DNA from: Callipepla californica brunnescens
Lineage: Eukaryota; Chordata; Aves; Galliformes; Odontophoridae
Length of the DNA: 64,000 nucleotides
Reading direction: 5' to 3'
Assembly: GCA_023055505.1 (NCBI GenBank)
Contig: JALIRH010000094.1
Span: 1,055,078 to 1,119,077, forward strand
Shown here: positions 52,234 to 64,000 of the stretch, piece by piece
How positions within the stretch are numbered: position 1 is the first letter of the stretch
Layout of the letters: each line of letters begins with the position of its first letter
Made by a program: the position numbers and the translations under genes
Notes under the pieces: model-generated
Told to the model about the DNA's origin: nothing
Database searches by the model: none
Seen by the model: the letters and a program-made list of their open reading frames with translations, nothing else

Positions 52234-53394
52234 CAGAGAGATGAAGACTGGCAAAGAAGAAAACAAGCAGCTGCTGGCAAAGAAGAACCCTGCAGAACCT
52301 GGAAGTGGAGATTAGTAGCTGTAGGCTATCCTCACAGCCTGGAAAGTTGGATGTATGTCAGCAATATTTCATGTGTGATGCTTAGCAGCCTTGTCACAGC
52401 CCAGTATCTCAGGTAAACTGTTAAATATTAAACCACATACAAGCTAAGCATACAGCAAAGAACAGGAAAAAAAAGAACAACTAACTAAATGCTGAACTGA
52501 GGAGCTTAATAACTGAAAACAAAGACAAAATATACTGAAAAGAGAACTGTAACATCAAAAGATACACTAAAAGACATCACTGCCAGCGATGATACTACTG
52601 TAGGCGACACAAAGAACTAAATCATAAATTACAAAAGAAGAGTAAATGTTGACATAAAGAAAGACTTAAAAACTGATATATAATTTAATCTTCTATGTAG
52701 ATGGGAGAAAAAAAAAGAACAATATTGAAGTATACATACAAAGCAAATACCCTGCTGTTATTGTTTCCTGTGATTTTCAACCAAATATTCAAAGAGAAAT
52801 TTCAAAATGTGGTAAATATTTTGGCTACAGCTAAGTACTGCCTTATGTTCCAGGTATTCATTATCTTCCTCTATCACCTGACTTTAAAACTCTTTTGCTA
52901 TGTATCCACACATATATAGTACAGTAATTGTAAAACTAAATCACAGTTTTCTCATACTGAGTTAAAGTTAGCTCAAATGGAAATCAAGCAGTGTCATTCT
53001 ACATTGGCAAAAGAATATTAATTGATGATAGATGTATCCATATCTTCTACCACTTCTGCAAAGCTGTAAGAGGTGACTTAACATTACAACACTTTTATCA
53101 TGTTCTTTCTTTTTTGAAGATAGATATTCAAGCTAGGAGTAAAACCAGCAACAACAATGCTATAGAAAACACCTAAGATATCAATTATGTTGGATGTGAT
53201 ATTTTACCACACATGCCTGACATTCAGAATCACACTAGACAACATTCATTTTAACCTTGTCAGCATTCTCATACAACTTTTTCAGTATTACATCCTCTTT
53301 AACAAGCATACATTTATTTACAATACCCTGTTATTATAATTAAAGATTTAAAAAAATAAAGATAATCTCTGGTGTCTCAATACTTTATCAGATA

Positions 53395-53904
53395 CATAGG
53401 AGGCTTTAAAAGTAATGCCTCCTATTTAGTTCCATGGAAACTGTAAAAGATTCAAAGAGCACAATAACGCTACTTGATAGAGTGCTTTATATTTGAGAAT
53501 TTTCTCCTTTTTAAATAGTTAACACCATTAACTGTGCATTTTCACCATCAATGAAAAAGCCTGTGTGCTGCACTCATAAAAACCTATACCAGCAGAGAAG
53601 ACCCACTGTTGTTACTTCTGAAATCTATCACCACCACCTCACTGTTCTCACATTCACTGTCTGATCTCCAGAAATATTCAGTAAGCCTCAGTGAATGTTG
53701 AGGGGTGCAATTTTTTCCTCATTTGTGAATTCAATTCTACAACGTAGCTCCACTCACACTTCCATGACAAACGCCATTCTCTCAGAGTACCCTTCTGCTG
53801 CCATCTGTCACACAGCAACAAAATGGAATAGAATACTGGAATATTGGTTCAACTTCTACTGCCATACCAGCATAGACTTCTGACTTTGTGGGCAAATGTA
53901 ATAA
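53395..53904. mobile_element. Mariner deletion derivative, left part (Galluhop-like)
   Basis: Left terminal inverted repeat at 53395-53426 (CATAGGAGGCTTTAAAAGTA, then ATGCCTCCTATT), preceded by the TA target dinucleotide at 53393-53394. The interior resembles the avian mariner family usually called Galluhop, with a large internal deletion and no transposase frame. The element stops at about 53904, where a CR1 copy begins. Its right terminus lies 2 kb away at 55899-55930. Confidence 0.82.
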
Positions 53905-55898
53905 CCATGGGAGATGCCTCACTAGACCTGTTCACAAACAGAGAAGGACTTACAGGAGACGTGGAAGTCGAGAGCTGTCTTGGATAGAGTGACCACAAAA
54001 TGGTACAGCTCTCAAATCCTGGTGAAGGCAAGAGGGGGCCAGCAAAAATGCTGCCTTGGACTTGCAGGGAGTAGACTGTGAATTGTTTAGAACACCAGCA
54101 GGGAGGGTGCCTTGGGATTCAGTTCTGAAGGGTCCAGGAGGGCTGATCAGTCCTCAAGAAGGAAGTCTTAAAGGTGCAGAAGCAGGCTGTGCTTGTGCTG
54201 TAAGATGAACAAGCAGGGTAGAAGACTGGAGTGGATGAACAGTGAGCTTTTCCTGCATCTCCATGAGCAAAAGAGGATGTACCTCATGTGGAAGAAGGGA
54301 CAGACAACTTGAAGAGAGTACAAAAAAAGTTGTTCAGATATCCAGGGAGAAAACTGGAAAGGCAAAATCCCAGCTTGAACTCAACCTGGCCAGTGGTGCA
54401 AAAGAGAACAAAAAAGCTTTTCTTACTTGTATATTAACAGTAAGAGGAGGGCTAAGGAGAATTTCCATCCTTTACTGGATGAGGCAAGGATTGTGACCGC
54501 TGAAGATTCAGGTGGAAACAGAGACCCACTACTCCACCTGGAATACCACAAACCCATGGGGCCAGATAGGTTCCAACCAAGGGTGCTGAGGGAGCTGGTG
54601 AAATTGTAGCTGAGCAGTTTTCCATCATCTAACAGAATTTCTGGTCAACTTGGGAGGTCCCAGAGGATAGGAGGCTTGCCAACATGACTCCCATCCACAA
54701 GGCTTGTAAGGAGGATCTGAGGAACTACAGGCCTGTCAGCCTGACCTTGGTGCTAGGTAAGGTTATGGAGCATATAATCTTTAGGGAGACCACACAGTAC
54801 GTGCAGGACAACTAGGGGATCAGGTCTAGCCAGCATGGGCTCATGAAAAGCAGGTCCTGCTTGACCAAACTGAACTCCTTTAAGTGACCAAGTGACCCAC
54901 CTGCTGGATGAGGGAAAGACTGCTGACATAGTCTACCTAGACTTTAGCAAAGCCTTTTACACTATCTCCCACAGTATTCTCCTGTTCTGTTCAGCATCTT
55001 TATTGATGACCTGAATGGGGACATTGAGCGCAACCCCAGATGACACCTGCTGGTGTGTAAGCCTGCAGATGACATCAAGCTGGCTGGCAGCATCAGTTTG
55101 CCTAAAAGTAGGAAGACCCTACAGAGGGATCTGGACAGGTTGAGTACAGTGGGCTGAAGTTCAACAAGACCAAGTGCCACATTAGTCACAACAATCCCAA
55201 GCAACACTACAGGCTGGAAGACTGTGTAGAGGAAATGGACCCAGGGGTACTGGTCAACACTCAGCTACACATCAACCAGCAATGTGCCCAGGTGGCCAAG
55301 AAGGCCAATGGCATCCTGGCTTGTATCAGAAGAAATGTTGCCAGCAGGAGCAGGATAGTAATCAATCCTTTCTACTCAGCACTGGTGAGGCTGTACCTCA
55401 AGTACTGTGTCCAGTTTTTGACACCTCACTACAAGAAAGGCATTGAGGCTCTGGGGCACATCCAGAAAAGGGCAACAAAGCTGGTGAGGGGTCTGGAGCA
55501 CAAGATTTATGAGGAGAGGCTCAGGGAGCTGGAATTATTTAGTCTGGAGAAGAGGAAGCTGAGGGGTGCTGTTATCAGACTCTACAACTACCAGAAGGGA
55601 GGCTGTGCTGGGGTGAGGGTTGGCCTCTTCTCCCATGTAATTAGAGGTCATCCCCTCTAGTCCTATCATAAATTGTGCCAGAGGAGATTCAGGTTGGATG
55701 CTAGGAAATCCTTCTCTTTGAGATTGGTAGGCACAGGAATGGGCTTCCCACGTAACTGGTGGAATCACCTTCCCTGGAGGTGTTCAATAAAAGTTCCGAT
55801 GTTGTACTGAGGGACATGGTTTAATGAGAAATACTGATAAGTGGACTGTTGGACTGGATGATCTTAGAGATCTTTTCCAACCTTGTTGATTCTATAAT
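53905..55898 (+). mobile_element. CR1 LINE copy inserted into the mariner element
   Basis: A 2-kb plus-strand CR1 starting inside the ORF2 endonuclease region. The RT motif YLDFSKAFY is at 54934-54960, and the sequence then jumps to LFSIFIDDLNGDIE-type sequence, so the stretch between these blocks is deleted. A PADD form of the active site lies near 55064. The C-terminal domain is open for 141 codons (55235-55660), and the 3' UTR ends in TTGATTCTATAATAAT. Stops and frameshifts show it is inactive. Confidence 0.92.
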
Positions 55899-55930
55899 AA
55901 TAGGAGGCATCACTTTCAGAGCAGCCCTCA
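55899..55930. mobile_element. Mariner right terminal inverted repeat
   Basis: AATAGGAGGCATCACTTTCA and on to GCCCTCA, followed by TA at 55931-55932. It is the reverse complement of the left terminus at 53395-53426, 23 of 32 positions by eye and 17 of the innermost 18. It completes the element interrupted at 53904. Confidence 0.85.
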
Positions 55931-55932
55931 TA

Positions 55933-57324
55933 TGTTTACTGCTTAAGCACACACAGATTGACAAACAGAAAAGTAAGCAAAAAAAACTGCAAAAGATGAA
56001 TAATCCAAAAAACATCACACAAAACCCAAGAGCAATTCCTGCATGGCTTTTTGTCACCTTGCAGTAAAAGACGTTCAGATCCCAAATAATGCGCTCTACA
56101 GTGCTCTTCCAACGTGACAGTGTTCAGTACCTCAGAGAGCAGTGATATGAAAAAGTCTCAGATAGCACATCTTGGACAGATATTAGTATTTTCATTTTTG
56201 GTCCATGTATGATTTAAATATAGCCATTCCAATGTGTTTTGTTTTTCATTGCAACATACATGTACAGACAATATCCTAAAATTATTAAATACTTATTTCT
56301 TAGAGAAACAGTTCTCCAGCCTCTTATCCAGGATTCAATCAATGAATCGTGATAAAAATGTGACACTGAAAAAAAAAAAAAAAAAAATCATAATGATTCC
56401 TTTTAGCAAAAATACTCAGTTTTTTTTTTTTTTTAATCAATTTTAACTAAAAAATTAAAAATCTTGCTTCAAATAGGCATCTCTGGATCATGTACTTTAC
56501 AATGGAAATTATTTGGCATAGTTTTTTAATCTACGAAACGAAAACCACTAAGGTAGAACAAACAGAAAGTACAGCCTAACACTCAAATGAAGTGATGAAT
56601 ACTTATCAACATACTAGGAAACAGATCTGGAAAAAAATAATTAGGGGAAATCCACTAATTACAATAAAGAAAAGAATGCTATGAATTGTTCTAGCATGAT
56701 TTAATAGTGAAAAGGCAGGTAGCAAATCCCTGTATTTACAATAGTTCTATAAAAACAATACAAATAGAATATTCAGAACTGTAGAGCAGTTAGATTCAAA
56801 GCACGGTTTGTTCGTTTGTTTGTTACAGAACATTTCTGACAGAAATTTTCACATAGTCTGACAAAAACAACAAACAAACCAACCAATAAACCCTTGAGCC
56901 TCATGCTTAGGTAACATAAATGCTGTTACTTTCAAAAGAGTGTTAAATGAAAGCTAATAGTAATTGATTTTTATAATTGTCTAATAAAATTTCTGCATTA
57001 TTACACTCCATAATGGTGCATATGCAGGATATACAGCAGAAAAGAACAAACATAAAGAACATTCAGTGACAATATCCATTAAAAGTGTATGTCATGAAGA
57101 GCAGAAATTGAATTAGATTTGCAAATCTTAAAAGGACGTAGGGCTATGGAACTTGTATGCATGAATGCGTAATTGTTTTATTTATTTTTCAGAATCACCA
57201 AGTAACTGTAAATTAACAATATCAAATAACTACCATTACCTATCCTGCTTGTAACATGAGAACATTATCTAAATAACGACAAATACACCAATATTGATTT
57301 CTAGAAAATACGTTAAGTTAGATC
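55933..57324. other. Unique AT-rich sequence
   Basis: Contains A19 (56369-56387) and T15 (56420-56434), which could pair as a hairpin. No exon or element recognised. Confidence 0.5.
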
Positions 57325-57428
57325 CTTCAGGACTGGTTTTTTCAGTGATGCACAGTGACAGGACAAGGAGCAACAGGCACAAACTGAACACAAGAAGTTC
57401 CATCTGAACATAGTGCAGTTCAGACTTT
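57325..57428 (+). mobile_element. CR1 ORF2 end fragment
   Basis: About 100 bp of plus-strand CR1 (CAGTGACAGGACAAGGAGCA, then GGCACAAACTGAACACAAGA), corresponding to the end of ORF2 and the start of the 3' UTR. It runs directly into a CR1 of opposite orientation. Confidence 0.75.
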
Positions 57429-57429
57429 C

Positions 57430-58470
57430 AGTGACCTCAGAAGGACCTAAATTCAGCATCTCACCACTGCAGTCAGACCAGGCCTTCAGGGTTTTATCCA
57501 GCCAGAGCTTGAAAATTTTGAAGAGGAACACAAAATTCTCTTGACCACAGCTGGGCCCTTCTCAAGGGAAAAAGATTTTTATTATCTCCGGTGTAAACTG
57601 TTCTTGTTTCATCTTCTGAACATTAGATCTAGTTATCCCACAGTGCACTGCTGCGAAAAGGCTGGCTACATCACGCAGACCTCACTGCAGATACTGGGGA
57701 AAGTTGCTTTTAGGACCACTGAAAAGTTTACCTTTTCAAACTTGTCAAAATTCCTCAATGTCTCTTCACAAGAACATGTGCAATCCTCACTGTCTCATCA
57801 ACCCTCTTCTGAACTTACTCCAGATAATCACTGTCTTTCCTGTACTGCTGTGAAGGTGAGAGTAAAACTAAACATGGATGCAGATATCACCTAACAACTG
57901 CTGTATGTGTCTCTCCATCATCTTCTTGACCCTTCACTGGACTCTCTCCAGTCTGTCCAAGCTTCTCTTGCATTGGTGGAACCGGAATTGGACCTAGTAC
58001 TCCAAGTGTCACCTCACCAGTTCTGAGAGAAAGGATCATCTCTCTCACAGGACTTCAAACTTCTTGTTGAACTTCATGAGGTTCCTATTGACTCTTCAGC
58101 CTGTTAAGGTGTCTCTGGATGGCAGCATGGCCCTCAATCATGTGTGCCACTTCCCCTGAATTTGTGTAATCAGCAAATCTACTGAAGATAAAGTTTTCTT
58201 CATCATCCAGACCATTAATGAAGATGATTAGAGAGGATCGAAGCCAGTATTGAACACTCTCCACTGGCTACTGAACTCCAACTAGATTTTGCACCACTGA
58301 ATGCTCCCTCTGAACACAGCCATTCAGCCAGGTTTTCAGTATACCTTAATGTCTGCCCATCCAACCCACACATAAGTAACTTCTCTATGAAGATCCTGTG
58401 TAATCTACAAACTACTGGCTAGGGGTCAGTGAAGACTGATATTCCCCTTCCTACTGGCTATTATAATAAC
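57430..58470 (-). mobile_element. Old CR1 copy, 3' UTR to reverse transcriptase
   Basis: Minus-strand CR1, recognisable from TACTCCAAGTGTCACCTCAC, GAACTTCATGAGGTTCCTAT, CCATTAATGAAGATGATTAG and the AACCATTCAGCC-like segment. It extends into the RT region and is highly decayed. A 117-codon plus-strand open frame (57541-57894) is antisense to it and is chance. Confidence 0.78.
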
Positions 58471-59199
58471 ATAGACATAGGTCAAAAAAGACTGTTTTCA
58501 GTTTCTGCTCTTTGACTAGGTGTCACAAATAATCTGTACATTTGTTGTAAGAAAAGATGCACTTTTTAACACTTCATGAAGCATGGTTAACAGACCGTTT
58601 GAGAAAACCTTATGAGAAAATACACATTATAGAAGTTGAATGATAACAATCAGTGGTATGAAAACCATCAATATTACTCCTTGCAACAATGCACACAAGC
58701 CCAATTCAAGCAGCTGAACCACTGCGATTAAACAAAGTTGTGCTATAATATAATCATCCATATATTTCTTCTGCTTTCCAGAAAATACTCATATATTCCA
58801 AACTCAAGGACACTGCACTGCATTGAGCGCTCTAAGTATCTTCATTTCTTTTGGTTTTACAGAAAACTTAATAGTTTTCATCCTAGTAGGTTAAAGTTGT
58901 AACTGGAGTACATAAAAAGCTTTTCAATAAGTGCTTGAAAGACAAGTTTCATCTACAAGAAGTAGTTCAATTAAACAAACAAACAACACAAAACATAAAC
59001 GTAAGAGCAGATTGTTGGGAAAATAAAGTTCTACTTATGACCAGGCAGCTTGGTTTACAGAGATGACACAGCTAATTACATTAGAGGACTTAACATATTA
59101 TCAACCTCTCAATCTCCACTAACAACATCCAATTACACCTTCAAGCCAATTTTAAATGGCTGAACCCAACTACACTGCCCTTCCAACACAATAAACTTT

Positions 59200-59318
59200 G
59201 TGACCCAGCTCTAAGCAACCTGATCTGGCTGTAGATGTCTCTGTTAATTGGAGGGGAGTAGAATTTGATGATCTTTACAGTTCCCTTCTGACTTTAACAA
59301 TCCTATGATTCTATTTCA
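59200..59318 (+). mobile_element. CR1 3' end
   Basis: Plus-strand CR1 3' UTR. GCAACCTGATCTGGCTGTAG, then GATGATCTTTACAGTTCCCT, end in CAATCCTATGATTCTAT, the terminal octamer repeat. Confidence 0.88.
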
Positions 59319-60499
59319 GCAGTCCAGGACAAATGCTTTGTGTTTTGCTGCTGTTGTTTTTACGCAATGATGTAGACTGTGGGGCTTTTTTTTTTTTTTG
59401 CGCACACCTTCCTTTACCCCAGACAATCAAAAGATAATTTCCTATCTGCAAGATACATCTGCCTTGAATGTTATATCTTTTCTCATGTTACAAAATTTGG
59501 GAAGAACATCTTAGACTTTATCTGAAATCTTGGTTATATAATTATATAACACTAGGGAAAAACAAAACAAAACAAAGAAAAGAAAAGAAAACAAGAAAGT
59601 TCTGGTTTCAGCTTTACCCTATTTCAGTAGACCACAAATGGCCAGTCTGCTGATCCTGATGTACTTTCGGCTCTTATGCCATTCAGCTTGGAATGAAATT
59701 AGCATCCTTGGATCACAGCATGCATCCAGCAGCATTACTGTGCTGACACAAGAGTACTTGCAGCTTGTACTTACAACACTGAGAAGATAAGCCAGTAAGT
59801 GATGGGAAGACCTTCAACACAAGCCATCATGAAATCAAGCAGTAGGAATCCTTTGAAGACTGATTCCCACATGCAAACAATTCTAAATCTCCCCCTCATC
59901 TCAGTTATCTGAAATATGTTCACAACTCATGTCCACACAATGAACTTCAAAAGGACATTAATGTTGGTTTCTGCACTGAAGTCATGATCCTGTGTCCAGT
60001 TCTTCCTCTAAGTCAAGAAATGTCAGGTCCTTTGGAAATCAATCAGGAGACTACAGAAATAGATACTACAGTGAAGTCAAGTGGTAAAGATACCATGCAG
60101 CTTCATGCTTGCTGAAGACAGGTGACTTCACTCAATGGTTAGGATCAGAATTATGAAAGTTAATTTCAGTATCTGAAATTTAAATCCTAGTAATGCCCAC
60201 TTCCCCAAAAAACTATTGATATCATTTGGTAACTGAAATGTAAATATTTTAGATGACACGTTTATAAGATCATATTATTTAACTACTAACAGTTTGGATG
60301 ATTTGAAACAGCAATATTCTAAAACATACATATCAGCTGCAGCTGAACCAGCAAAAACAAAGCAAAAAAAAAAAAAAAAAAAAATCCCAATGTTTAGAAA
60401 ACCAGATGCCTCATTCCATAAATCAGAAACTTTACTTGTATGATAAATGCAACGCTTTTGCTTTGCAGGACTAACATTAAATCTAAATCTACTGCAATA

Positions 60500-61260
60500 A
60501 ATCATAGAATTGCATACAAGGAACACAAAGATTATCAAGCCTCAACCACGTTGCTGTGAGCAGGATTGCCACTCATTATATATGGGGACTTCTCATGGCC
60601 CCATCCAATATGGCCTTCAATGCCTTCAGAGATAAGGCATCCATAACTTCTCTGGGTAACCTGTTCCAGCGCCTCTACATCCTCTGAATAAAATTCTTCC
60701 CAAAAACTAGTCTAAATTTCCTCTCTTTTAGTTTAAAGGCATTCCCCCTTGTCCATGGTCTAGTCACTACTAGACCATGTAAAAAGTAAGTACCCATGCT
60801 GCTCATAAGCTTCCTTTAATTACTGGAAGGCTGCAATGAGTTCTCCCCAGAGCCTTCTTTTCTCCAAGCTAAGCATGCCCAGATCTATCAATGTCTCTTC
60901 ACAACAGGCATGCTCAAGCCCTTTGATTATCTTCAGAGCCCTTCTCTGGACTTGATCCAACAGCTCCACACATTTCTTGCACTGAGGTCCCCAGTACTAA
61001 TGCAGTACTCCAGACAGGACCCCATGAGGGCAGAATATAGGGGAGCAATCCTGTTCCTCACTCAACGGATCACACCTCATTTGATGTTGCCCAGGATAAA
61101 GTTGGCCTTCCTGGCTGCAAGCACACACCCTTGCTTGTTTTGACTTAACTTTGATCACGAAGCACATTTCAGTCAAAAAATCTGAACCCCTTTTGCAAAA
61201 TAGCCAGATATTGGAATCATGCTAAGCTTCTTTCATCTCATGTCCAGTGCACTACAAATT
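60500..61260 (-). mobile_element. CR1 LINE 3' fragment
   Basis: Minus-strand CR1 starting with AATCATAGAATTG at the low end (terminal octamer). It then runs through the 3' UTR and ORF2 C-terminus, including CTGCAAGCACACACC near 61120. It carries a perfect hairpin at 60754-60779. The high-coordinate boundary is approximate. Confidence 0.9.
60754..60779. repeat. Perfect 11-bp inverted repeat
   Basis: Arms CATGGTCTAGT (60754-60764) and ACTAGACCATG (60769-60779) with loop CACT, inside a CR1 copy. Confidence 0.97.
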
Positions 61261-64000
61261 TGCCTGCTCCATTATTGTTCCTTTTGAATTTGGACACCAT
61301 CTGAAATAATTTGAAAAAAGTTCTTTTGGACAATATTAATCCAAATAGTTCAAGTAATGAACTTTCTAGAAGTTCTGGAGAGCTGCAATTAAACAGAGTC
61401 AACTCTAAGGAGTTAAAAACATACTTATTCTACATTCTTCCATTTAATAAATCTGATAGGAAATAATAAAATAAATATGGATGAATTACTTATTATATCA
61501 ACTCTTCTGCAACTTCCAACTCAGATGAAGTGGTTATTACAGAGTGGACCACATAAAATAGTGAACTAAGTGTTAAACAGACATTTGTATGTTGGCATGA
61601 CCTTAAATACCATTTACTTAATGAACATGCTGATTTCCGCTCATAGCTAAAAGTTACTACACATGTAATTCAACTGCTCCTCATTAGCTAATCCTAAAGT
61701 AACTTTAACTATATTCAGACCTCAACAAATGTAATTTAAGTACTTCTTGTATGGCAATAAGTCATTTTATCAATAAGTTTAACAGACTCTGTAGGACTAC
61801 ATATATTCAGTTAAACATTGATAAATTTTCTGCAACTTAACACAGAAACATGTATGGTCTAATCATTAAACTATTTTAGGATCTTACCTGGGAAATTTGA
61901 GTACATTTTATTTCAAAGTGGTGATTACTGAACAACTGTTTTCCTAAGAACACAATCTGAAAATCAAGCACTGTTTTTTAACTTAAGCAAGTATCCTTTT
62001 CTTATACTTTACCCAATACAAATAAAACTGAATGCCAATACTAGTTTGTAAAAATTTAACTAAAAATATGAATTGGCAATCATCTTTTGTACAGCCATAC
62101 ACACTTTCTCATGGTTTTTCTACACTGCAAATTTCATCCAAAAAGAACACAGAGAAGGAAGTACCCTTCCTTCAGTTTGTTTCTCCTGCTTACTCCAGCA
62201 GAACAATAGTCATAACAGTACAGCACAGACCTTATTAAAGAAAGAATAAGGTAGAGGGAGAGAAAAGAAGTACAATGCCAACTCTTCTAAATGCTTTACA
62301 GATAACATACAGCAGGCCACACCAGGAAGTGTTAGCTCAAATTCACTGTCCTGGTCATCTAGCCCACTAGGAAGTAAAATCTTCATACAGTCTGTGAACA
62401 TCCAAGATCATTGACAGGCTAACAGAGCTATATATCTGCATAACTCCTCTCCCTTCATGAAAATATAGACACGTCAAGAAAAAAAAATCAGACCAAAACT
62501 ATATAGAAAATTCAGCAGATGTAAACTATGAGCTCATATGAGTTACAAATGTATTTTAAAATTTTAGTTACACAGAATCATAATAAAGAGTTACCCATAA
62601 CCTTCATAACTGCAAAGTAAATAGTTATGGCTCAGAATTGTATTTCATTTTTTCAATCCTTTCCAAAGGAAAGTACAGTTAACACAGAAAGAAGATAGCA
62701 GGTCTTATCTGATGTAGAATACCTGCAAAATGACATATTGCACCTCTTTTTTGCTCATTTCCATTTCTGTTAAGCAATGTTGTATCATTAACTTAAATAT
62801 CCGCTATACATGTCTTACATGTAAGCTTAGAAAACGTCCCTGAGGTGGTATATAAGAGAAAACCTACATTAATTACAGTGAAGTAACAAAGCAGAAGATA
62901 GAAATCATTTACTTGGTAGATGAACAATAAACATAGCTCCCAGTTATTTATTATATGTAGAGACAGCATCCAAAAACTGAATAACACTGGAATCTAAAGA
63001 CATGGCTCTTACCTTAAAGTGCTTAAAAACTTATTTGAAATAAGAATAACAAGCAAAAACCGAAGAAATAGTGCTACACTATCATAAAGGCTACATGTAT
63101 TACACAATGGTCACCCTATGTCTTTTCTCAGAGATCAAAAAAAGCTGAGCTACCCAGTGTAGTGCGTTTACATGGGGATGAAACAACCTTTAAAAATACT
63201 GTCAGGTATTTCCTTCCTTTACCTAACCAAGGAACACAAGTCGCAAAATGGTACAAGTACACTACACTGTATTTAGTGAATAATTACAATACAATCTTTG
63301 ATGTCCACATAGCATTGTTATGGATGCAAATGTAAGAATTGAAACAAATAAACATTAAAAGTATATAGGAAATTTACAGAGGAACTCTGAATTGCTAGAA
63401 TTTAAACCTCCAACTCTCATTAAAAAATGTACTATAACACAGAAAACTCCTTTGTTACATTCAGTTTACAATGTATTCCACCCATTATCTCTCAGTTTTG
63501 GGGAACTAATTCTAAAGGTAGAGGGGATCAACAATAAACAACTTACAGAAAAAAAAAAAAAGAAAAAAAAAGAAAAAAAAAACAATTGAAAGTACTACAC
63601 AAAACCAAGCAACTTAAGATGTACTATCCCAACTCCAGCTTGCAATTTTTTAAATGCTTCCAAAGGCAAATTACATCAAACAACATAGCATTATTTATCC
63701 ACATGCATAAAAAAGCACTGCTTTATTTGTCTTAGTGTATACAGAAAAATAATAGACATTATTAAATTACAGAATGTACAACAATGAAATTCTAATTCAT
63801 TAGTCTCATATTCGATTTTTGAAATCAAAAGCAGTGGTTCTCTAATGTATACCACTTTTTTACTGTTCTTCTCTTCTAGAATTAGTGACTGATCAATTAA
63901 CTCTCCTTCCCCTTCTACAGCTCAGAAAGAAACAGATAAGCTTTAATATCTTTTTTATCCATGGAAAGTTTCAGTGAGAGTGAAATGAAAAAACCTACAT
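61261..64000. other. Unique AT-rich sequence to window end
   Basis: No exon, RNA gene, CpG island or mobile element recognised. An A-rich tract lies at 63549-63582. Confidence 0.5.

Noticed and set aside
55235..55660. 141-codon open frame as a host gene
   Set aside because: It is the C-terminal ORF2 domain of the CR1 copy at 53905-55898, not a host gene.
57541..57894. 117-codon plus-strand open frame
   Set aside because: Antisense to an old minus-strand CR1 copy; no protein-like motif.
1..64000. CRISPR arrays, operons, tRNA or rRNA genes
   Set aside because: None seen; the window is vertebrate intronic DNA, and repeats here are CR1, LTR, mariner and simple repeats.

Overview
This is vertebrate nuclear DNA, almost certainly from a bird and probably a galliform such as chicken. 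It is AT-rich, has no operon-like or densely coding layout, and is peppered with CR1 LINE fragments, including the typical avian CR1 3' tails (variants of ATTCTRTG). It also carries an ERVL-class solo LTR and a mariner deletion derivative that I recognise from birds. The species call is an inference from repeat content and from one host gene.

The one host gene I can support is RFX3 (ciliogenic winged-helix transcription factor), on the minus strand. The window holds its first coding exon (10609-10733, ATG at 10725-10723) and the next coding exon (2536-2633), both with good splice sites and in continuous frame. Positions 1-2535 are intron downstream of these exons, 2634-10608 is the intron between them, and 10734-64000 is upstream: a very long 5' intron and/or 5' flank. 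I see no CpG-rich promoter anywhere, so the RFX3 promoter probably lies beyond 64000. In chicken RFX3 is, to my knowledge, on the Z chromosome.

The other recognisable content is transposable. CR1 copies lie at about 1252-1875(-), 7083-8013(+), 14110-14480(+), 14882-15088(-), 17040-17610(+), 18168-19345(-, two modules), 19356-19447(+), 19885-20145(+), 20467-21057(+), 25065-25140(-), 35866-38385(-), 52170-52233(+), 53905-55898(+), 57325-57428(+), 57430-58470(-), 59200-59318(+) and 60500-61260(-). Two LTRs lie at about 44100-44581 and 47690-48697. A mariner element (53395-55930, flanked by TA) has been split by the 2-kb CR1 at 53905-55898.

The most unusual item is at 26841-27640 on the minus strand. 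It is a heavily decayed reading frame whose pieces, read in order through several frameshifts and stops, match the layout of a Maverick/Polinton-type DDE integrase: basic N-terminal linker, three catalytic acidic positions, a WRYF motif after the catalytic E, and C-terminal FKV-DY and TFY motifs. Two more open stretches upstream of it (27992-28400, minus) may belong to the same fossil, but I cannot prove that.

Other points worth checking are a tandem pair of X-box-like (RFX-binding) sequences at 46308-46334 in RFX3's own upstream region, two CR1 copies that carry perfect hairpins, and a recent 54-bp tandem duplication. Between the listed features the DNA is ordinary AT-rich intronic sequence with short A/T tracts. 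Nearly all other open reading frames are chance or lie inside repeats.
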